NCBI GenBank assembly: GCA_019638795.1
Contig: JAHBTB010000001.1
Span: 496,001-560,000 of the forward strand
From: Fimbriimonadaceae bacterium
GTDB lineage: Bacteria > Armatimonadota > Fimbriimonadia > Fimbriimonadales > Fimbriimonadaceae
Length of the DNA: 64,000 bases
Reading direction: 5' to 3'
This document shows, piece by piece, positions 42,277 through 51,712 of the stretch. The notes under the pieces are model-generated. The model was not told the origin of the DNA. It did not search any database and worked only from the letters and a program-made list of their open reading frames with translations. The translations under genes and the position numbers were made by a program. Each line of letters starts with the position of its first letter. Positions within the stretch are counted from its first letter, which is position 1.

Positions 42277-43421
42277 CCATCGCCCTGCTCCTGGCCACCC
42301 AAGCGTCTGCCGGCAGTCTCGACCATTTGGTCGACCGTGCCCGGCTCAAATCTACCGTGGAACGTCTTGCCAGTTGGCACGACCGCAACACGAACAATCC
42401 AACCCTGACGGAAGCGGCCAAATGGCTGGAAAGTGAGTTCAAGAAGGTCCCCGGAGTCCAGGTCGAACTGATGAGGTATCCGGTCAAGAAGGGCCGCCGT
42501 GTCCGTGAGGACAAGGAAGTCGTCGAGGTCGTCGCGGTGTTGCCTGGCTCGGACGACCGCCGCATCCTGGTCGGCGGACACTTTGACACGATCAACATGG
42601 TGCCGCGCGACTTGGAATCGTCACTCCGCTCACGAGCACCAGGGGCGAACGACGACGGCAGCGGCACAGCGCTGACCCTTGAACTGGCCCGGGTCATGGC
42701 GACAAGAAAGTGGAAGCACACCCTGGTCTTCGTCGCCTTCAGCGGCGAGGAGCAGGGGCTGCTCGGTTCGACCGCTTTGGCCAAACGGGCGAAGAGCGAG
42801 GGTTGGAAGCTCGACGCGGTCTTCAACAACGACATGGTCGGCAACAGCAGCAACAATCAGGGGAGGCACGAGACCAAGCTCGTCCGTGTCTTCAGCGAAC
42901 TGTCTGACCAACACCAAAGTCGCGAGTTGGCCCGGTTCGTGGCCTACGCCGGCGGTTCGAAAGACTTTGGAGCCATGCTCGTCTTCCGGCACGACCGGTT
43001 CGGCCGCGGGGGCGACCACACGCCGTTCAACAACGAGGGTTTCACCGCCGTGCGCGTCACCGACGTCGTGGAGGAGTTCAGCCGCCAGCACACGCCTGAC
43101 GACCTTCCAGAGAATGTCGATTTCGACTACCTCAGCAACGTCACCAAGCTCAACTTGAGGTCGATGAGCCTTCTGGCCGACGCGGGTGAGCAACCGACCG
43201 CAGTGCGTGTCGACCGCCGTCAAGGCCACAGCACTCACATCACCTGGCGGTCGACTCCGGGGACGAGCTACACGGTGTACTGGCGCGCGACGACATCACC
43301 GGTATGGCAGGCGCACAAGGACGTCGGCGCCGCTTCGGAGTTCACCATCGCCACGGTCAACAAGGACGACAACATCTTTGGGGTCGGGGCGACGGGCGGC
43401 ATTCCGGTCGAGGCCCGGTGA
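42273..43421 (+). CDS. Secreted M28-family aminopeptidase
   Basis: A 382-residue zinc peptidase with a short signal peptide (MTIALLLATQASAG). The two-zinc site is intact: GGHFDT, GANDDGSGTA, SGEEQGLLGS (Glu-Glu pair), NDMVGN and the late RGGDHTPFN. A C-terminal fibronectin III-like domain of about 75 residues (HITWRSTPGTSYTVYWRA) is attached, as in other secreted M28 enzymes. It probably trims peptides outside the cell. It is the last gene of the esterase-galT-kinase operon and converges with the GGDEF/EAL gene. Confidence 0.92.
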   Translation: MTIALLLATQASAGSLDHLVDRARLKSTVERLASWHDRNTNNPTLTEAAKWLESEFKKVPGVQVELMRYPVKKGRRVREDKEVVEVVAVLPGSDDRRILVGGHFDTINMVPRDLESSLRSRAPGANDDGSGTALTLELARVMATRKWKHTLVFVAFSGEEQGLLGSTALAKRAKSEGWKLDAVFNNDMVGNSSNNQGRHETKLVRVFSELSDQHQSRELARFVAYAGGSKDFGAMLVFRHDRFGRGGDHTPFNNEGFTAVRVTDVVEEFSRQHTPDDLPENVDFDYLSNVTKLNLRSMSLLADAGEQPTAVRVDRRQGHSTHITWRSTPGTSYTVYWRATTSPVWQAHKDVGAASEFTIATVNKDDNIFGVGATGGIPVEAR

Positions 43422-43424
43422 CCA

Positions 43425-46400
43425 TCAGGCGGCGTCCTCGGCTCCGAACACCCAAGTCTCATAGCGGGAGTGTTCGACCGGAGGACTGAAGTAGTAGCCT
43501 TGGCAATAGTCGATGCCTAAGGCATGCAACTGGACAAACTGGCTCTCGCTTTCGATCCCTTCGGCGACGGTTTCCAGCCCCAAGACCTTGGTGAGCGTGA
43601 TAAGCGCGCGCATGATCGCACCAGCCTCGAGGGAATCACCCATCCCCGCGACAAACGCCTTGTCAATCTTGACGATGTCGATGGGAAGGGTTCCCAGGAC
43701 GCCCATCGACGAGTAGCCGGTGCCAAAGTCGTCGACGGCGATCTTGACCCCTCGCTCGCGCAGGGAGTCCAGCTTGGCTCGGTTGGCCTCTAGGTCCATG
43801 ACCAAGGTCGTCTCGGTGATCTCCAGGGTCAAGGCGTCGGCAGGCAGGCCCGTCTCTTCGATGATCTCCAGGACGCGGGGGACGAACCCGGGCGACTTCA
43901 ACTGTTGGCCGGAAACGTTGACCGCCACTCTCAGTCCGGGCGCTGAGGTCCAACGCAGGCGTTGGGTGGCCTCGCAAGCGGTCCGCATGACCCAGAACCC
44001 GACCTTGTCGATCAGGCCGATCTCCTCAAGCAGGCCGATGAACTTGTCGGGCCCGATGATGCCGCGACGGTCATGTTTCCACCTCACGAGGGCCTCGGCC
44101 GCGACGCGGGCGCAAGTCTCCGCCTCGACGACCGGCTGGTAGTAGACCTGGAAGTCGCGGTTCTCCCAGGCCTGGCGGAGATCGGACTCCAACTGGAGCC
44201 GGGCCACCGTTTCCTCTGACATCCAAGACTCGTAGACTTTCCAACAGGACTTGCCCTCCGACTTGGCGTAGTACATCGCCATGTCGGCCTGTTGGAGCAG
44301 GGCCTCGACGCTGGTCTTGCCCCGGGTCGGCGCGACACCGACGCTAAAGCTCGTGGAGAGCACTCGGCCGTCGAGTTCCACGGGCAACTTGATCGCGTCC
44401 ACAATCTCACCAGCGACGGCAGTGGCCCGCGCGATGTCGGCCTCGTAGAGGAACACAGCGAACTCGTCACCACCCAGCCGGGCGACCACCCCGTCAGTGA
44501 CGATTTGACCCAGCCTTTCGGCGATCGTCCGCAACAAGTGGTCGCCGGAGTCGTGCCCCATCGCGTCGTTGACAAACTTGAAGTTGTCGAGGTCGAGGTA
44601 CAGGAGGGCCGCCGACATGGTTGTCTGGGGTCTCGTGACGGCAGCGTCGACGATCTCGACGAATCGCCGCCGGTTGACCAGGTTGGTCAAGGGGTCTCGT
44701 GTCGCCAAGTCGTCGAGTTGGCGGTTCATGTCCATCAACATCGCCGCCTGGGTCCGGATCGCTTCTTCGCGCTTCACTTGCTCGGTCGTGTCCACGGCAG
44801 ACACGAGGACACCGCCCACCGCCCCGTTGTCGAGGTGCCAGGGACGACACTCCCAGCGCAAGTGTCGGTCGCGGATCTCCGGCGTGGGCGACCAAACTTC
44901 ATCGTCGACCGATGTGACGCGCCCGGCCAAGCATTCCCGGAACGCCGACCGCCAGCCCGCGGGGGTCGCGTAGCCGTCACCAAAGAGGGTCTGCTTCTGG
45001 TTGCTCTGATGGTCGAGCCCAAAGAGTGCGCCCCACTGCTCCGAGACCGCAATATAGGTGAAGTCAGAGTCGACCATCGCGATGGCCGCCGGAGCGTGGG
45101 CGACAAACTCCCGGAGCCGAGTCCGTTCACTGGCCAGCCGGTTCTGCGCCTCCTCAAACTCTGTCACGTCGGCAAACGAGCTGACGACACCTTGGACCTT
45201 GCCGTCCCCGTCGTAAACGGGCTCGGTGCTGATCCTGATCCAGCCTCGGCTCCCATCACGGCGTTGGACTCCGGCCAGGAAGTTGCTGACTGCCTGGCCG
45301 GTGTGCAGGGTGTGGGCCGAAGGATAGTCGTCTGGCTCCAGTACTGTGCCGTCACTATGGGTCAGGACCGCCGGAGACTGGCCGAAACTGAAGCCAAGCA
45401 GTTCGTCCCAACCAAGGCCAAGGATTTGGAGGGCCGCCTGGTTGGCGTGGGCGATCGTTCCGTCGGCCATCCGGAGCACCACCCCCTCGGCCATGCTGTT
45501 GAACGTGGCGCGCAGGCGCTGTTCGCTGCCCTCCAGTTGCTGCTGGAGCATGCGCTCCCGAGTCACGTCGCTCATCAGCAGCATGAATCCGGTGTGGCGG
45601 CCCGACGGGTCGAATGACGGCTCCATTTCGATCTTGGCGTCAAACCGGCTTCCGTCTTTCCGGTCCAACCTCAGTTCGATGTCGGTCCGCGTCAGGTTGG
45701 CCATCGCCATGGCCAGTGACTCCGCCCTGATGGGGTCGGTGTCGTCGCCAAACAGAAGGTCAGAGACTCGAGTCCCGGGGACTTCGTCGGCACGGTGGCC
45801 GGTCATCCGGACAAACCCCTCGTTCACCCACTCGATGCACCTGTCCAACCCCGTGACCACCACGGCGCTTGCCGTCCGTCGGGCGATCTCGGCCAGCCTG
45901 ACCGTCTGCCTGTACTCCGCCTCCGCCTTCGCTTGGAGAAGACGGTGCTTGTATCTGAGGACAAAGGTCGCGATGACAAGGACAAGGGAAAGGACCGCCG
46001 CAGGCACGAGCCCTTCGAGAGCCCGGCTGCGGCGCAAGGCCTGCTCCCGCATGAAGTCCCTGGCGTCGATGTCGACGCCCAAGACACCGGCCATCGTGCC
46101 GTCCTTACGCAGGCAGGGTGCGAAACCTGAAATGAAGGTTCCCCACGCGTCCGTGCAAGGTTTCTCGCTCGCCGTCGGATGCGGCTTGGCCCCACTGGTC
46201 AGCGCCTCCGTCAGGGACGCGTCGGTGTTGTCATAGACCTCGCCGACCCGCGACTGGTCTTCGACCCCGTCGTGGTCGTAGTCACCAGGCTTGGTCGCGT
46301 CGAGGACAAATTTGACCTTGCTGTCCTCAAGGCGGACGGTATAGAGGAACCTGAGGCCAGGAGTGGCGTCGAAAGCACGCCGGAGTGGGGCGACCGCCTC

Positions 46401-46676
46401 ATTGAACTCGGGCGTGTTGGTCTGACGGTCGTCGTGGAACTTGTCGAGGACCTCGGCGTCGATCGAAGACGACAGGGCCGAGGCTAGGCGTCTCAGTTCC
46501 GACCGCTTGCTTTGGAGGGCCGACAGGTCGGACTCGAACCAAACGCCATAGATTGCCAAGGCGACAATGAGAAAAACGGCGGCGCCGACCAGCAGGGCCT
46601 CGCACAGGGACGCGACGACCCAAAAGGCCCTGGTCTTCCCCACCTGGTTATCGTGAAGTTTTCCCTGCAAAGCCAT
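43425..46676 (-). CDS. Membrane sensor with PAS domains, GGDEF and EAL
   Basis: A 1,083-residue cyclic-di-GMP enzyme. Helix 1 (about residues 17-45) and helix 2 (about 223-242) flank an extracytoplasmic sensor domain of about 175 residues with a GDYDHDGVED acidic loop that could bind calcium. Three PAS domains follow (about 262-385, 395-515 and 525-640), then GGDEF (signature RLGGDEFAVF, intact) and EAL (signature AAEALVRW, intact, with later ETT and DDFGTGYSS motifs). Both synthesis and breakdown of c-di-GMP are thus possible. The start at 46676 places a charged N-terminus before helix 1; the frame extends to 46736 with a GTG. No cognate regulator is adjacent. Confidence 0.93.
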   Translation of the reverse strand: MALQGKLHDNQVGKTRAFWVVASLCEALLVGAAVFLIVALAIYGVWFESDLSALQSKRSELRRLASALSSSIDAEVLDKFHDDRQTNTPEFNEAVAPLRRAFDATPGLRFLYTVRLEDSKVKFVLDATKPGDYDHDGVEDQSRVGEVYDNTDASLTEALTSGAKPHPTASEKPCTDAWGTFISGFAPCLRKDGTMAGVLGVDIDARDFMREQALRRSRALEGLVPAAVLSLVLVIATFVLRYKHRLLQAKAEAEYRQTVRLAEIARRTASAVVVTGLDRCIEWVNEGFVRMTGHRADEVPGTRVSDLLFGDDTDPIRAESLAMAMANLTRTDIELRLDRKDGSRFDAKIEMEPSFDPSGRHTGFMLLMSDVTRERMLQQQLEGSEQRLRATFNSMAEGVVLRMADGTIAHANQAALQILGLGWDELLGFSFGQSPAVLTHSDGTVLEPDDYPSAHTLHTGQAVSNFLAGVQRRDGSRGWIRISTEPVYDGDGKVQGVVSSFADVTEFEEAQNRLASERTRLREFVAHAPAAIAMVDSDFTYIAVSEQWGALFGLDHQSNQKQTLFGDGYATPAGWRSAFRECLAGRVTSVDDEVWSPTPEIRDRHLRWECRPWHLDNGAVGGVLVSAVDTTEQVKREEAIRTQAAMLMDMNRQLDDLATRDPLTNLVNRRRFVEIVDAAVTRPQTTMSAALLYLDLDNFKFVNDAMGHDSGDHLLRTIAERLGQIVTDGVVARLGGDEFAVFLYEADIARATAVAGEIVDAIKLPVELDGRVLSTSFSVGVAPTRGKTSVEALLQQADMAMYYAKSEGKSCWKVYESWMSEETVARLQLESDLRQAWENRDFQVYYQPVVEAETCARVAAEALVRWKHDRRGIIGPDKFIGLLEEIGLIDKVGFWVMRTACEATQRLRWTSAPGLRVAVNVSGQQLKSPGFVPRVLEIIEETGLPADALTLEITETTLVMDLEANRAKLDSLRERGVKIAVDDFGTGYSSMGVLGTLPIDIVKIDKAFVAGMGDSLEAGAIMRALITLTKVLGLETVAEGIESESQFVQLHALGIDYCQGYYFSPPVEHSRYETWVFGAEDAA

Positions 46677-46811
46677 GACGCGACGCCGGTCGGAGACCCC
46701 TCCAGATTGTCGGTTGTGCAGACAACCCTTCCTCACGCCTAGGGGTCAAAAATGGCGTGTAGAGTGCCGGGACGACGAAGTCGTGCCGCGGGCTCCGGGT
46801 AAGACAGTCGC

Positions 46812-47498
46812 ATGCCCTTCCTGACCCCGGCCCTTGTCTTGGCCACGCTGGCCGCCGGCCCGTCCCTTCCCCTCGATATCCGAGGGATACCGGCCCCACG
46901 CCAAACCCCGCCTTTCGAAGCCGATATCCGCCGGTTTGAAGCGGCGGACAAGAAGTCTATGCCCCAGCCAGGCGGCGTCGTGTTCATCGGTAGTTCGAGC
47001 ATCGTCGGCTGGAGGACGCTGAAGAAAGACTTCCCAGGGGTCAACTGCATCAACCGCGGTTTCGGCGGGTCGTCGATCAGCGACTCAGTCCGCTATGCCC
47101 GGCGGGTGGTCACGAAGTACAAGCCAAGGATGGTCGTCTTCTTCGCAGGGACAAACGACCTTGCCGCGGGCAAGTCGGTCAAGACGGTCGTCGGGGACTT
47201 CAAGAAGTTTGCCGGCATCATCCGCCACGACCTGCCTGACGCCCAACTGGTCTACATCTCGATCACGCCGGCACCGTCGCGCCAAGACTTGTGGCCGGCC
47301 ATGAGGCAAGTCAACGCGGAGGTCTCCGCCCTCTGCCATGAGGGCAAGAACATGCGGTTTGTCGATTTCTTCGACCAGTTCATCGGCCCCAACGGCGAAC
47401 CCAAGCCAGAACTGTTCGTCAAGGACCGGCTCCATATGAACCCTAAGGGCTACGCGATTTGGGCGGCGGGCCTCCGGGACATCGTCACCCGCGGCTGA
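46812..47498 (+). CDS. Secreted SGNH/GDSL hydrolase
   Basis: A 228-residue esterase-type protein with a signal peptide (MPFLTPALVLATLAAG). The SGNH blocks are clear: FIGSSSIVGW (nucleophile Ser, with S in place of the D of GDS), GFGGSSISD, AGTNDLA, and the catalytic Asp-His in KDRLHMNPKGY. Likely substrates are acyl or acetyl groups on carbohydrates or lipids. It stands alone on the plus strand. A TAAGAC sequence 6 bases before the ATG resembles the leaderless -10 pattern but ends in C. Confidence 0.9.
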   Translation: MPFLTPALVLATLAAGPSLPLDIRGIPAPRQTPPFEADIRRFEAADKKSMPQPGGVVFIGSSSIVGWRTLKKDFPGVNCINRGFGGSSISDSVRYARRVVTKYKPRMVVFFAGTNDLAAGKSVKTVVGDFKKFAGIIRHDLPDAQLVYISITPAPSRQDLWPAMRQVNAEVSALCHEGKNMRFVDFFDQFIGPNGEPKPELFVKDRLHMNPKGYAIWAAGLRDIVTRG

Positions 47499-47517
47499 GC
47501 CGCGCGGAGGGCACGAG

Positions 47518-47523
47518 TAGACT
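47518..47523 (+). promoter_or_regulatory. -10 box, leaderless type
   Basis: TAGACT, 9 bases before the ATG of the secreted unknown protein. Confidence 0.4.
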
Positions 47524-47532
47524 GGCCTCGCC

Positions 47533-48804
47533 ATGGTCGCCTCCCTTTGTCTTCTCGCCGCCCTCCAAACCCAACCCGTCCGCACCTTGGTGGTCAAACC
47601 GATCCACCAGGACAGCTTCAACAAGGGTGGCAAGGCCAAGAAGCGCGTCCAAGGCGGCAACCCGCGGATGGTCGGCACCACCCTCCTCTTTGACGGGTCT
47701 CAGGACGGGGACCGGCAGGTCGACCCCCAGATCGCGGTCGGTGGCGGCTACGTCCTCCACGGCACCAACGGCGGGCTGGTCATCTACACCAAGAAGGGCG
47801 AGTACGTCGACGGTGTGCCCCAAGGCGAGTTCAACGACGGAATCGACCCCAAGTTGTTCTACGACGTCCACAACAAGGTCTTTGGGTTTGACCTGTGGTA
47901 CTACTACGACCGCGAGAAGACCAAACCGGTCAATATCTCGGTCTCAGAGACGAGCGACCCCCGCGGGGCTTGGAACACCTATCCGGTCCCTTCACCCGAC
48001 GAGGTCGACGGCGGCGCGGTCGGCTACAGCAAGAAGTGGATCGGCTACTCCTGGCCTGGCGGAAAGGAGCGCACGTTGGTCCTGCGCACCGCGGAGGCCA
48101 AGGCGGGTAGGCCCGCCACCGTCTACTTCTTCTCCGGTTCGCTGGGCAGCCCGGTGATGACCCAAGACCCCGACGACGACCTCCTCTTCGTGCACTTGAC
48201 CGGCGAAGAGATCGTGCTCACGACCGTAGGTGACGGACCAGGCGGCACCCCCGTGGTGAAGCGCGTCGTCCGACGCCCCCACGGCATCACCCACATGGGT
48301 TGGCCGCCTGCATCTCCGATGAAAGGCACCGACAAGAAGACCGCGAGCGGCGACCGTAACCCCAAGAACCTCGTCGTGCAAGGCAAGCACCTGTGGTTCT
48401 CGCAGACGGTGGACGTCGACGGACGGGCGGCGGTGCAGTGGCATGAGTTCACCTTGGACGGGGTGCCCGTCCAGAGTGGTCTGATCGCGTCGGCGACCAA
48501 CAGCTTCATCCAAACCACCGTCGCGGTCAACAAGCGAAACGACCTCTTGGTCGGGTTCCAGGAGACTGGGCCGGACATGTATGTGTCGGGGCGATATGCC
48601 CTGCGGCGCGCGGGGGACAGGGCCGGGACGACGAGGCCTGCCGTGAGGCTCGTCGAGGGCCTTGCCCCGACCCTTGGCGGACCCTGGGGCGACTACAGCG
48701 GCTCCTGCGTCGACGGCGACGACATGACGAGGCTTTGGACGGTCCAAAGCTTTGCCAATGCGCAGGGTCGGGGCGGGACGGTCATCGCCTGCGTCACCCC
48801 CTAG
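47533..48804 (+). CDS. Secreted protein of unknown function
   Basis: A 423-residue protein that I do not recognise. A short hydrophobic start (MVASLCLLAALQTQPV) suggests export. The rest is rich in beta strands with many Asp, Gly and Tyr residues. Elements such as DPQIAVGGGYVLHGTNGGLVIYTKKGE, WYYYDREKTKPVNISVSETSDP and LGGPWGDYSGSCVDGDDM suggest a beta-propeller. It lies between an SGNH hydrolase and a GH127 enzyme, so a carbohydrate-related role is possible. No catalytic motif can be named. Confidence 0.75.
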   Translation: MVASLCLLAALQTQPVRTLVVKPIHQDSFNKGGKAKKRVQGGNPRMVGTTLLFDGSQDGDRQVDPQIAVGGGYVLHGTNGGLVIYTKKGEYVDGVPQGEFNDGIDPKLFYDVHNKVFGFDLWYYYDREKTKPVNISVSETSDPRGAWNTYPVPSPDEVDGGAVGYSKKWIGYSWPGGKERTLVLRTAEAKAGRPATVYFFSGSLGSPVMTQDPDDDLLFVHLTGEEIVLTTVGDGPGGTPVVKRVVRRPHGITHMGWPPASPMKGTDKKTASGDRNPKNLVVQGKHLWFSQTVDVDGRAAVQWHEFTLDGVPVQSGLIASATNSFIQTTVAVNKRNDLLVGFQETGPDMYVSGRYALRRAGDRAGTTRPAVRLVEGLAPTLGGPWGDYSGSCVDGDDMTRLWTVQSFANAQGRGGTVIACVTP

Positions 48805-48887
48805 GTCGGAATCGGACAGAACCGATCCGTTACAGGACAATCACGACTGCTTCAAGGCTCACTGTTCTGGATTCGCCGGGAGGTCGC

Positions 48888-48893
48888 TATAAT
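48888..48893 (+). promoter_or_regulatory. Consensus -10 box of the GH127 gene
   Basis: A perfect TATAAT, 12 bases before the ATG. The -35 region (TTCTGG at 17 bases) is poor. The predicted leader is about six bases. Confidence 0.6.
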
Positions 48894-48905
48894 CCCATTC
48901 TGAGC

Positions 48906-50894
48906 ATGTGGACGTCACTTGCCCTCGCCATGACCATCGTCTCTGCCACTGTCGTCGACCAGCCGCCCACGGCCGGGGCCAACCGCTATTACCACCCCAA
49001 CCGGGCGCCTCTGCACCAGACCCCGCTTGTGCAACTTCCCATCACCAGCTTCAAGCCAGGCGGCTGGCTGAGAAGACAACTGGAGTTGCAACGTGACGGA
49101 CTGACCGGGCACCTCGGAGAGATATCGGTCTGGCTGACCAAGAAGAACAACGCGTGGATGAGCCCGACCGGTCAAGGGGACTACGGCTGGGAAGAGGTGC
49201 CGTATTGGCTTAAGGGCTATGCGCGGGTCGGCTATGTCTTGGACGACCCGGACATGCTCAGGGAGACCAAGGTCTGGGTCGACGGCACTCTGGGCAGCGC
49301 CAGACCAGACGGCGACTTCGGGCCGGTCCGCTACCACAAGCCTGGCAAACGCGATTTGTGGGCGCAGATGCTGATGGTGCAGGTGTTGCAGGGCTGGTAC
49401 GACAAAGTGGGCGACCCACGCGTCCTTCCTTTCCTCACCGCCTACTTTCGCTGGCAGCTCACCGTGCCCGACGAGGACTTCCTGGAAGACTTTTGGGAGA
49501 ACAGCCGTGGCGGTGACAACTTGGCGAGCGTCTACTGGCTCTACAACCGCACCGGCGACGCCTTTCTTCTCGACCTCGCCACCAAGATCGACCGCAACAC
49601 AGCCGACTGGAGGATGAAGGACGGCCTGCCCAACTGGCACAACGTCAATGTCGCCCAGTGCTTCCGCGCTCCGGCCGAATACTGGCAGCAAAGCGGCGAC
49701 AAGGAAGACTTGAGGGCAAGCTACCGGGGATTTGATTGGATCCGGATGAAGTTCGGCCAGGTTCCGGGCGGCATGTTCGGAGCCGACGAAAACGCCCGCG
49801 AAGGCTACGACGACCCCCGCCAAGCGACCGAGACCTGCGGCTTTGTCGAGCAGATCGGGTCGAACAACGTCATGGCGGCCCTCACCGCCAACCCCAAATG
49901 GCCGGCCAACACCGAAAACGTGGCGTTCAACTCGCTTCCGGCCTCGTTCATGCCCGACTATCGGTCGCTGCGATACCTCACCGCGCCGAACATGGCCGTC
50001 AGCGACGCCGCCAACCATGCGCCGGGTATCCAGAACGGCGGGCCGTACCTGCTGATGAACCCGTTTAGCAGCCGGTGCTGCCAGCACAACCACACCAGCG
50101 CGTGGGTCAACTTCTTGGAAGGCACTTGGATGGCGACCCAAGACAACGGCCTGGCCGCCCTCGTCTACACGGAGGGCGAAGTCACCGCACTCGTAGGGAC
50201 GGGGGACAAGGTCACCGTCGCCACCAAGACGCACTATCCCTTCGAAGAAGATGTGCGGATGACAGTGAGGACCGCCAAGGCGACGGACTTCCCCTTGTAC
50301 CTGTTGGTGCCCGCCTGGGCGGACGGGGCGACAGTCTCGTGGCCGGACGGGAAGGTCGACGCGACTCCAGGAAAGTACCTCCGCATCGACCGCACTTGGC
50401 GGAACGGCGACACCGTCTCTCTCCACCTTCCCATGCGCCCGCAAGTCCGGGTCTGGGAGAAGATGAAGGACGCGGTGAGTGTCGACTACGGCCCACTGAC
50501 GCTGAGTCTCAAGATCGGCGAAGAGTTGAAGGCCGTCGACCCCACCACAACGACCCAGGCCGACTCCGGTTGGCAAAAGGGAGTGGACAAGTCACGATGG
50601 CCCGCCTACGAGATCCATCCGAAATCGGCATGGAACTACGGCCTGGACGCCGGGGCCGCGATCACGTGCCGTCGACGGCCTTGGCCGAAAGACAACATGC
50701 CGTTCACCCTTGAGGGGACTCCTCTGGAGTTCTCCGCGACGGGTGCCCTGATCCCCAAGTGGACCCTGGACCAGACCGGCTTGGTCGCCGTCCTGCCGAC
50801 AGGAGACCTTGGGGCCCAGGCCAAGCAACCGGTCACCCTGGTCCCGATGGGGGCGGCCCGTCTCCGCATCAGTTCCTTTCCCCGGTTGGACTGA
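48906..50894 (+). CDS. GH127-type beta-L-arabinofuranosidase (DUF1680)
   Basis: A 662-residue secreted glycosidase. A short signal-like N-terminus (MWTSLALAMTIVSATVV) leads into an (alpha/alpha)6 barrel and C-terminal beta-sandwiches. The zinc and nucleophile cluster of this family is visible: ETC (Glu309, Cys311) and CC (Cys391, Cys392), matching the Glu, Cys and Cys-Cys ligands of Bifidobacterium HypBA1, whose first Cys of the CC pair is the nucleophile. It should release L-arabinose from beta-L-arabinofuranosides of plant glycoproteins or pectin, or be a GH146-type relative. This suits the arabinose importer at 25.5-28.9 kb. Confidence 0.9.
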   Translation: MWTSLALAMTIVSATVVDQPPTAGANRYYHPNRAPLHQTPLVQLPITSFKPGGWLRRQLELQRDGLTGHLGEISVWLTKKNNAWMSPTGQGDYGWEEVPYWLKGYARVGYVLDDPDMLRETKVWVDGTLGSARPDGDFGPVRYHKPGKRDLWAQMLMVQVLQGWYDKVGDPRVLPFLTAYFRWQLTVPDEDFLEDFWENSRGGDNLASVYWLYNRTGDAFLLDLATKIDRNTADWRMKDGLPNWHNVNVAQCFRAPAEYWQQSGDKEDLRASYRGFDWIRMKFGQVPGGMFGADENAREGYDDPRQATETCGFVEQIGSNNVMAALTANPKWPANTENVAFNSLPASFMPDYRSLRYLTAPNMAVSDAANHAPGIQNGGPYLLMNPFSSRCCQHNHTSAWVNFLEGTWMATQDNGLAALVYTEGEVTALVGTGDKVTVATKTHYPFEEDVRMTVRTAKATDFPLYLLVPAWADGATVSWPDGKVDATPGKYLRIDRTWRNGDTVSLHLPMRPQVRVWEKMKDAVSVDYGPLTLSLKIGEELKAVDPTTTTQADSGWQKGVDKSRWPAYEIHPKSAWNYGLDAGAAITCRRRPWPKDNMPFTLEGTPLEFSATGALIPKWTLDQTGLVAVLPTGDLGAQAKQPVTLVPMGAARLRISSFPRLD

Positions 50895-50905
50895 CCGGGG
50901 ACAGG

Positions 50906-51670
50906 CTAGCCCAAGATGAGCCGGGCGACCACAGGGAAATGGTCGCTCGGCATCCGGCCTCCGACGCGGCTCCGGTCGATATTGGCCCATTCACACCGCC
51001 ACTCCTTCGTGTGCAAGACGTGGTCGATCATGTCCCCGTCGGTCTTGGTGTCGTCGAAGCCGTGGAACGTCACGCTGGCTCCCTTGGCAGGCAGAGCTTC
51101 GGCCATGAGTCCGCTTTGGGTCAGGGCAAGGACGGGCGGTTCTTGGGCGGCACAATTGAAGTCACCCATCACCACGGCAGGAAGCCCACGGTCTTGGACG
51201 ACGCCACGCATCATTTCTCCCCCCAGAAGCCGGGCGCGGGGTGACTCGTGGTCAAGATGCGCGTTGGCGACCAAGACGAGCCCGCCGGAGGCGAGGAAGA
51301 ACTCGCCCCAGGTGAAGACGCGGGTGATCCGTGCCTCGAACGCCAGCGAACCCGGCACCTTGGGCGTCGGGCTGATCCACCGGGTGCCGCCCTCCCGCAG
51401 ACCGAGGAGGTTCCGACGGTAGAAGACCGACGAGTGCTCACCTTTGCGCAGTCCGTCGTCGCGGCCCGCCCCCAGAACATCATGCTGGGGCATCCAGGCC
51501 CTCAGGTCGTCAATCTGGTCGGCGAGGGCCTCTTGGACGCCGAGGACGTCGGGGTCATGGTGGCGGATGATGGCGAGGAGGGCGTCGCGACGGTTTGGCC
51601 AGGCGTTCGCCCCGTCGGGTGCGGTGGAGTACCGCAGGTTGAATGTCATCGTGGTCAGGCCGACCGACAT
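50906..51670 (-). CDS. Endonuclease/exonuclease/phosphatase family protein
   Basis: A 254-residue EEP-fold protein. Family elements are the N-terminal TFNLRY (metal-site Asn), VLGVQEAL (metal-ligand Glu), ANAHLDHES, VVMGDFNCAAQEPPV (Asp-x-Asn) and the C-terminal MPSDHFPVVARL (Asp-His). There is no signal peptide. The fold covers nucleases, sphingomyelinases and inositol phosphatases; no feature decides between them. It lies 42 bases after the translesion polymerase gene on the same strand, which makes a DNA-repair link possible. A TAGGCT box is 6 bases before the ATG. Confidence 0.88.
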   Translation of the reverse strand: MSVGLTTMTFNLRYSTAPDGANAWPNRRDALLAIIRHHDPDVLGVQEALADQIDDLRAWMPQHDVLGAGRDDGLRKGEHSSVFYRRNLLGLREGGTRWISPTPKVPGSLAFEARITRVFTWGEFFLASGGLVLVANAHLDHESPRARLLGGEMMRGVVQDRGLPAVVMGDFNCAAQEPPVLALTQSGLMAEALPAKGASVTFHGFDDTKTDGDMIDHVLHTKEWRCEWANIDRSRVGGRMPSDHFPVVARLILG

Positions 51671-51676
51671 GTCGCT

Positions 51677-51682
51677 AGCCTA
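51677..51682 (-). promoter_or_regulatory. -10 box, leaderless type
   Basis: TAGGCT on the minus strand, 6 bases before the ATG of the EEP-family gene. Confidence 0.45.
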
Positions 51683-51712
51683 CTCTTTCGCCAGGACGGC
51701 TGGCTGACAGCG

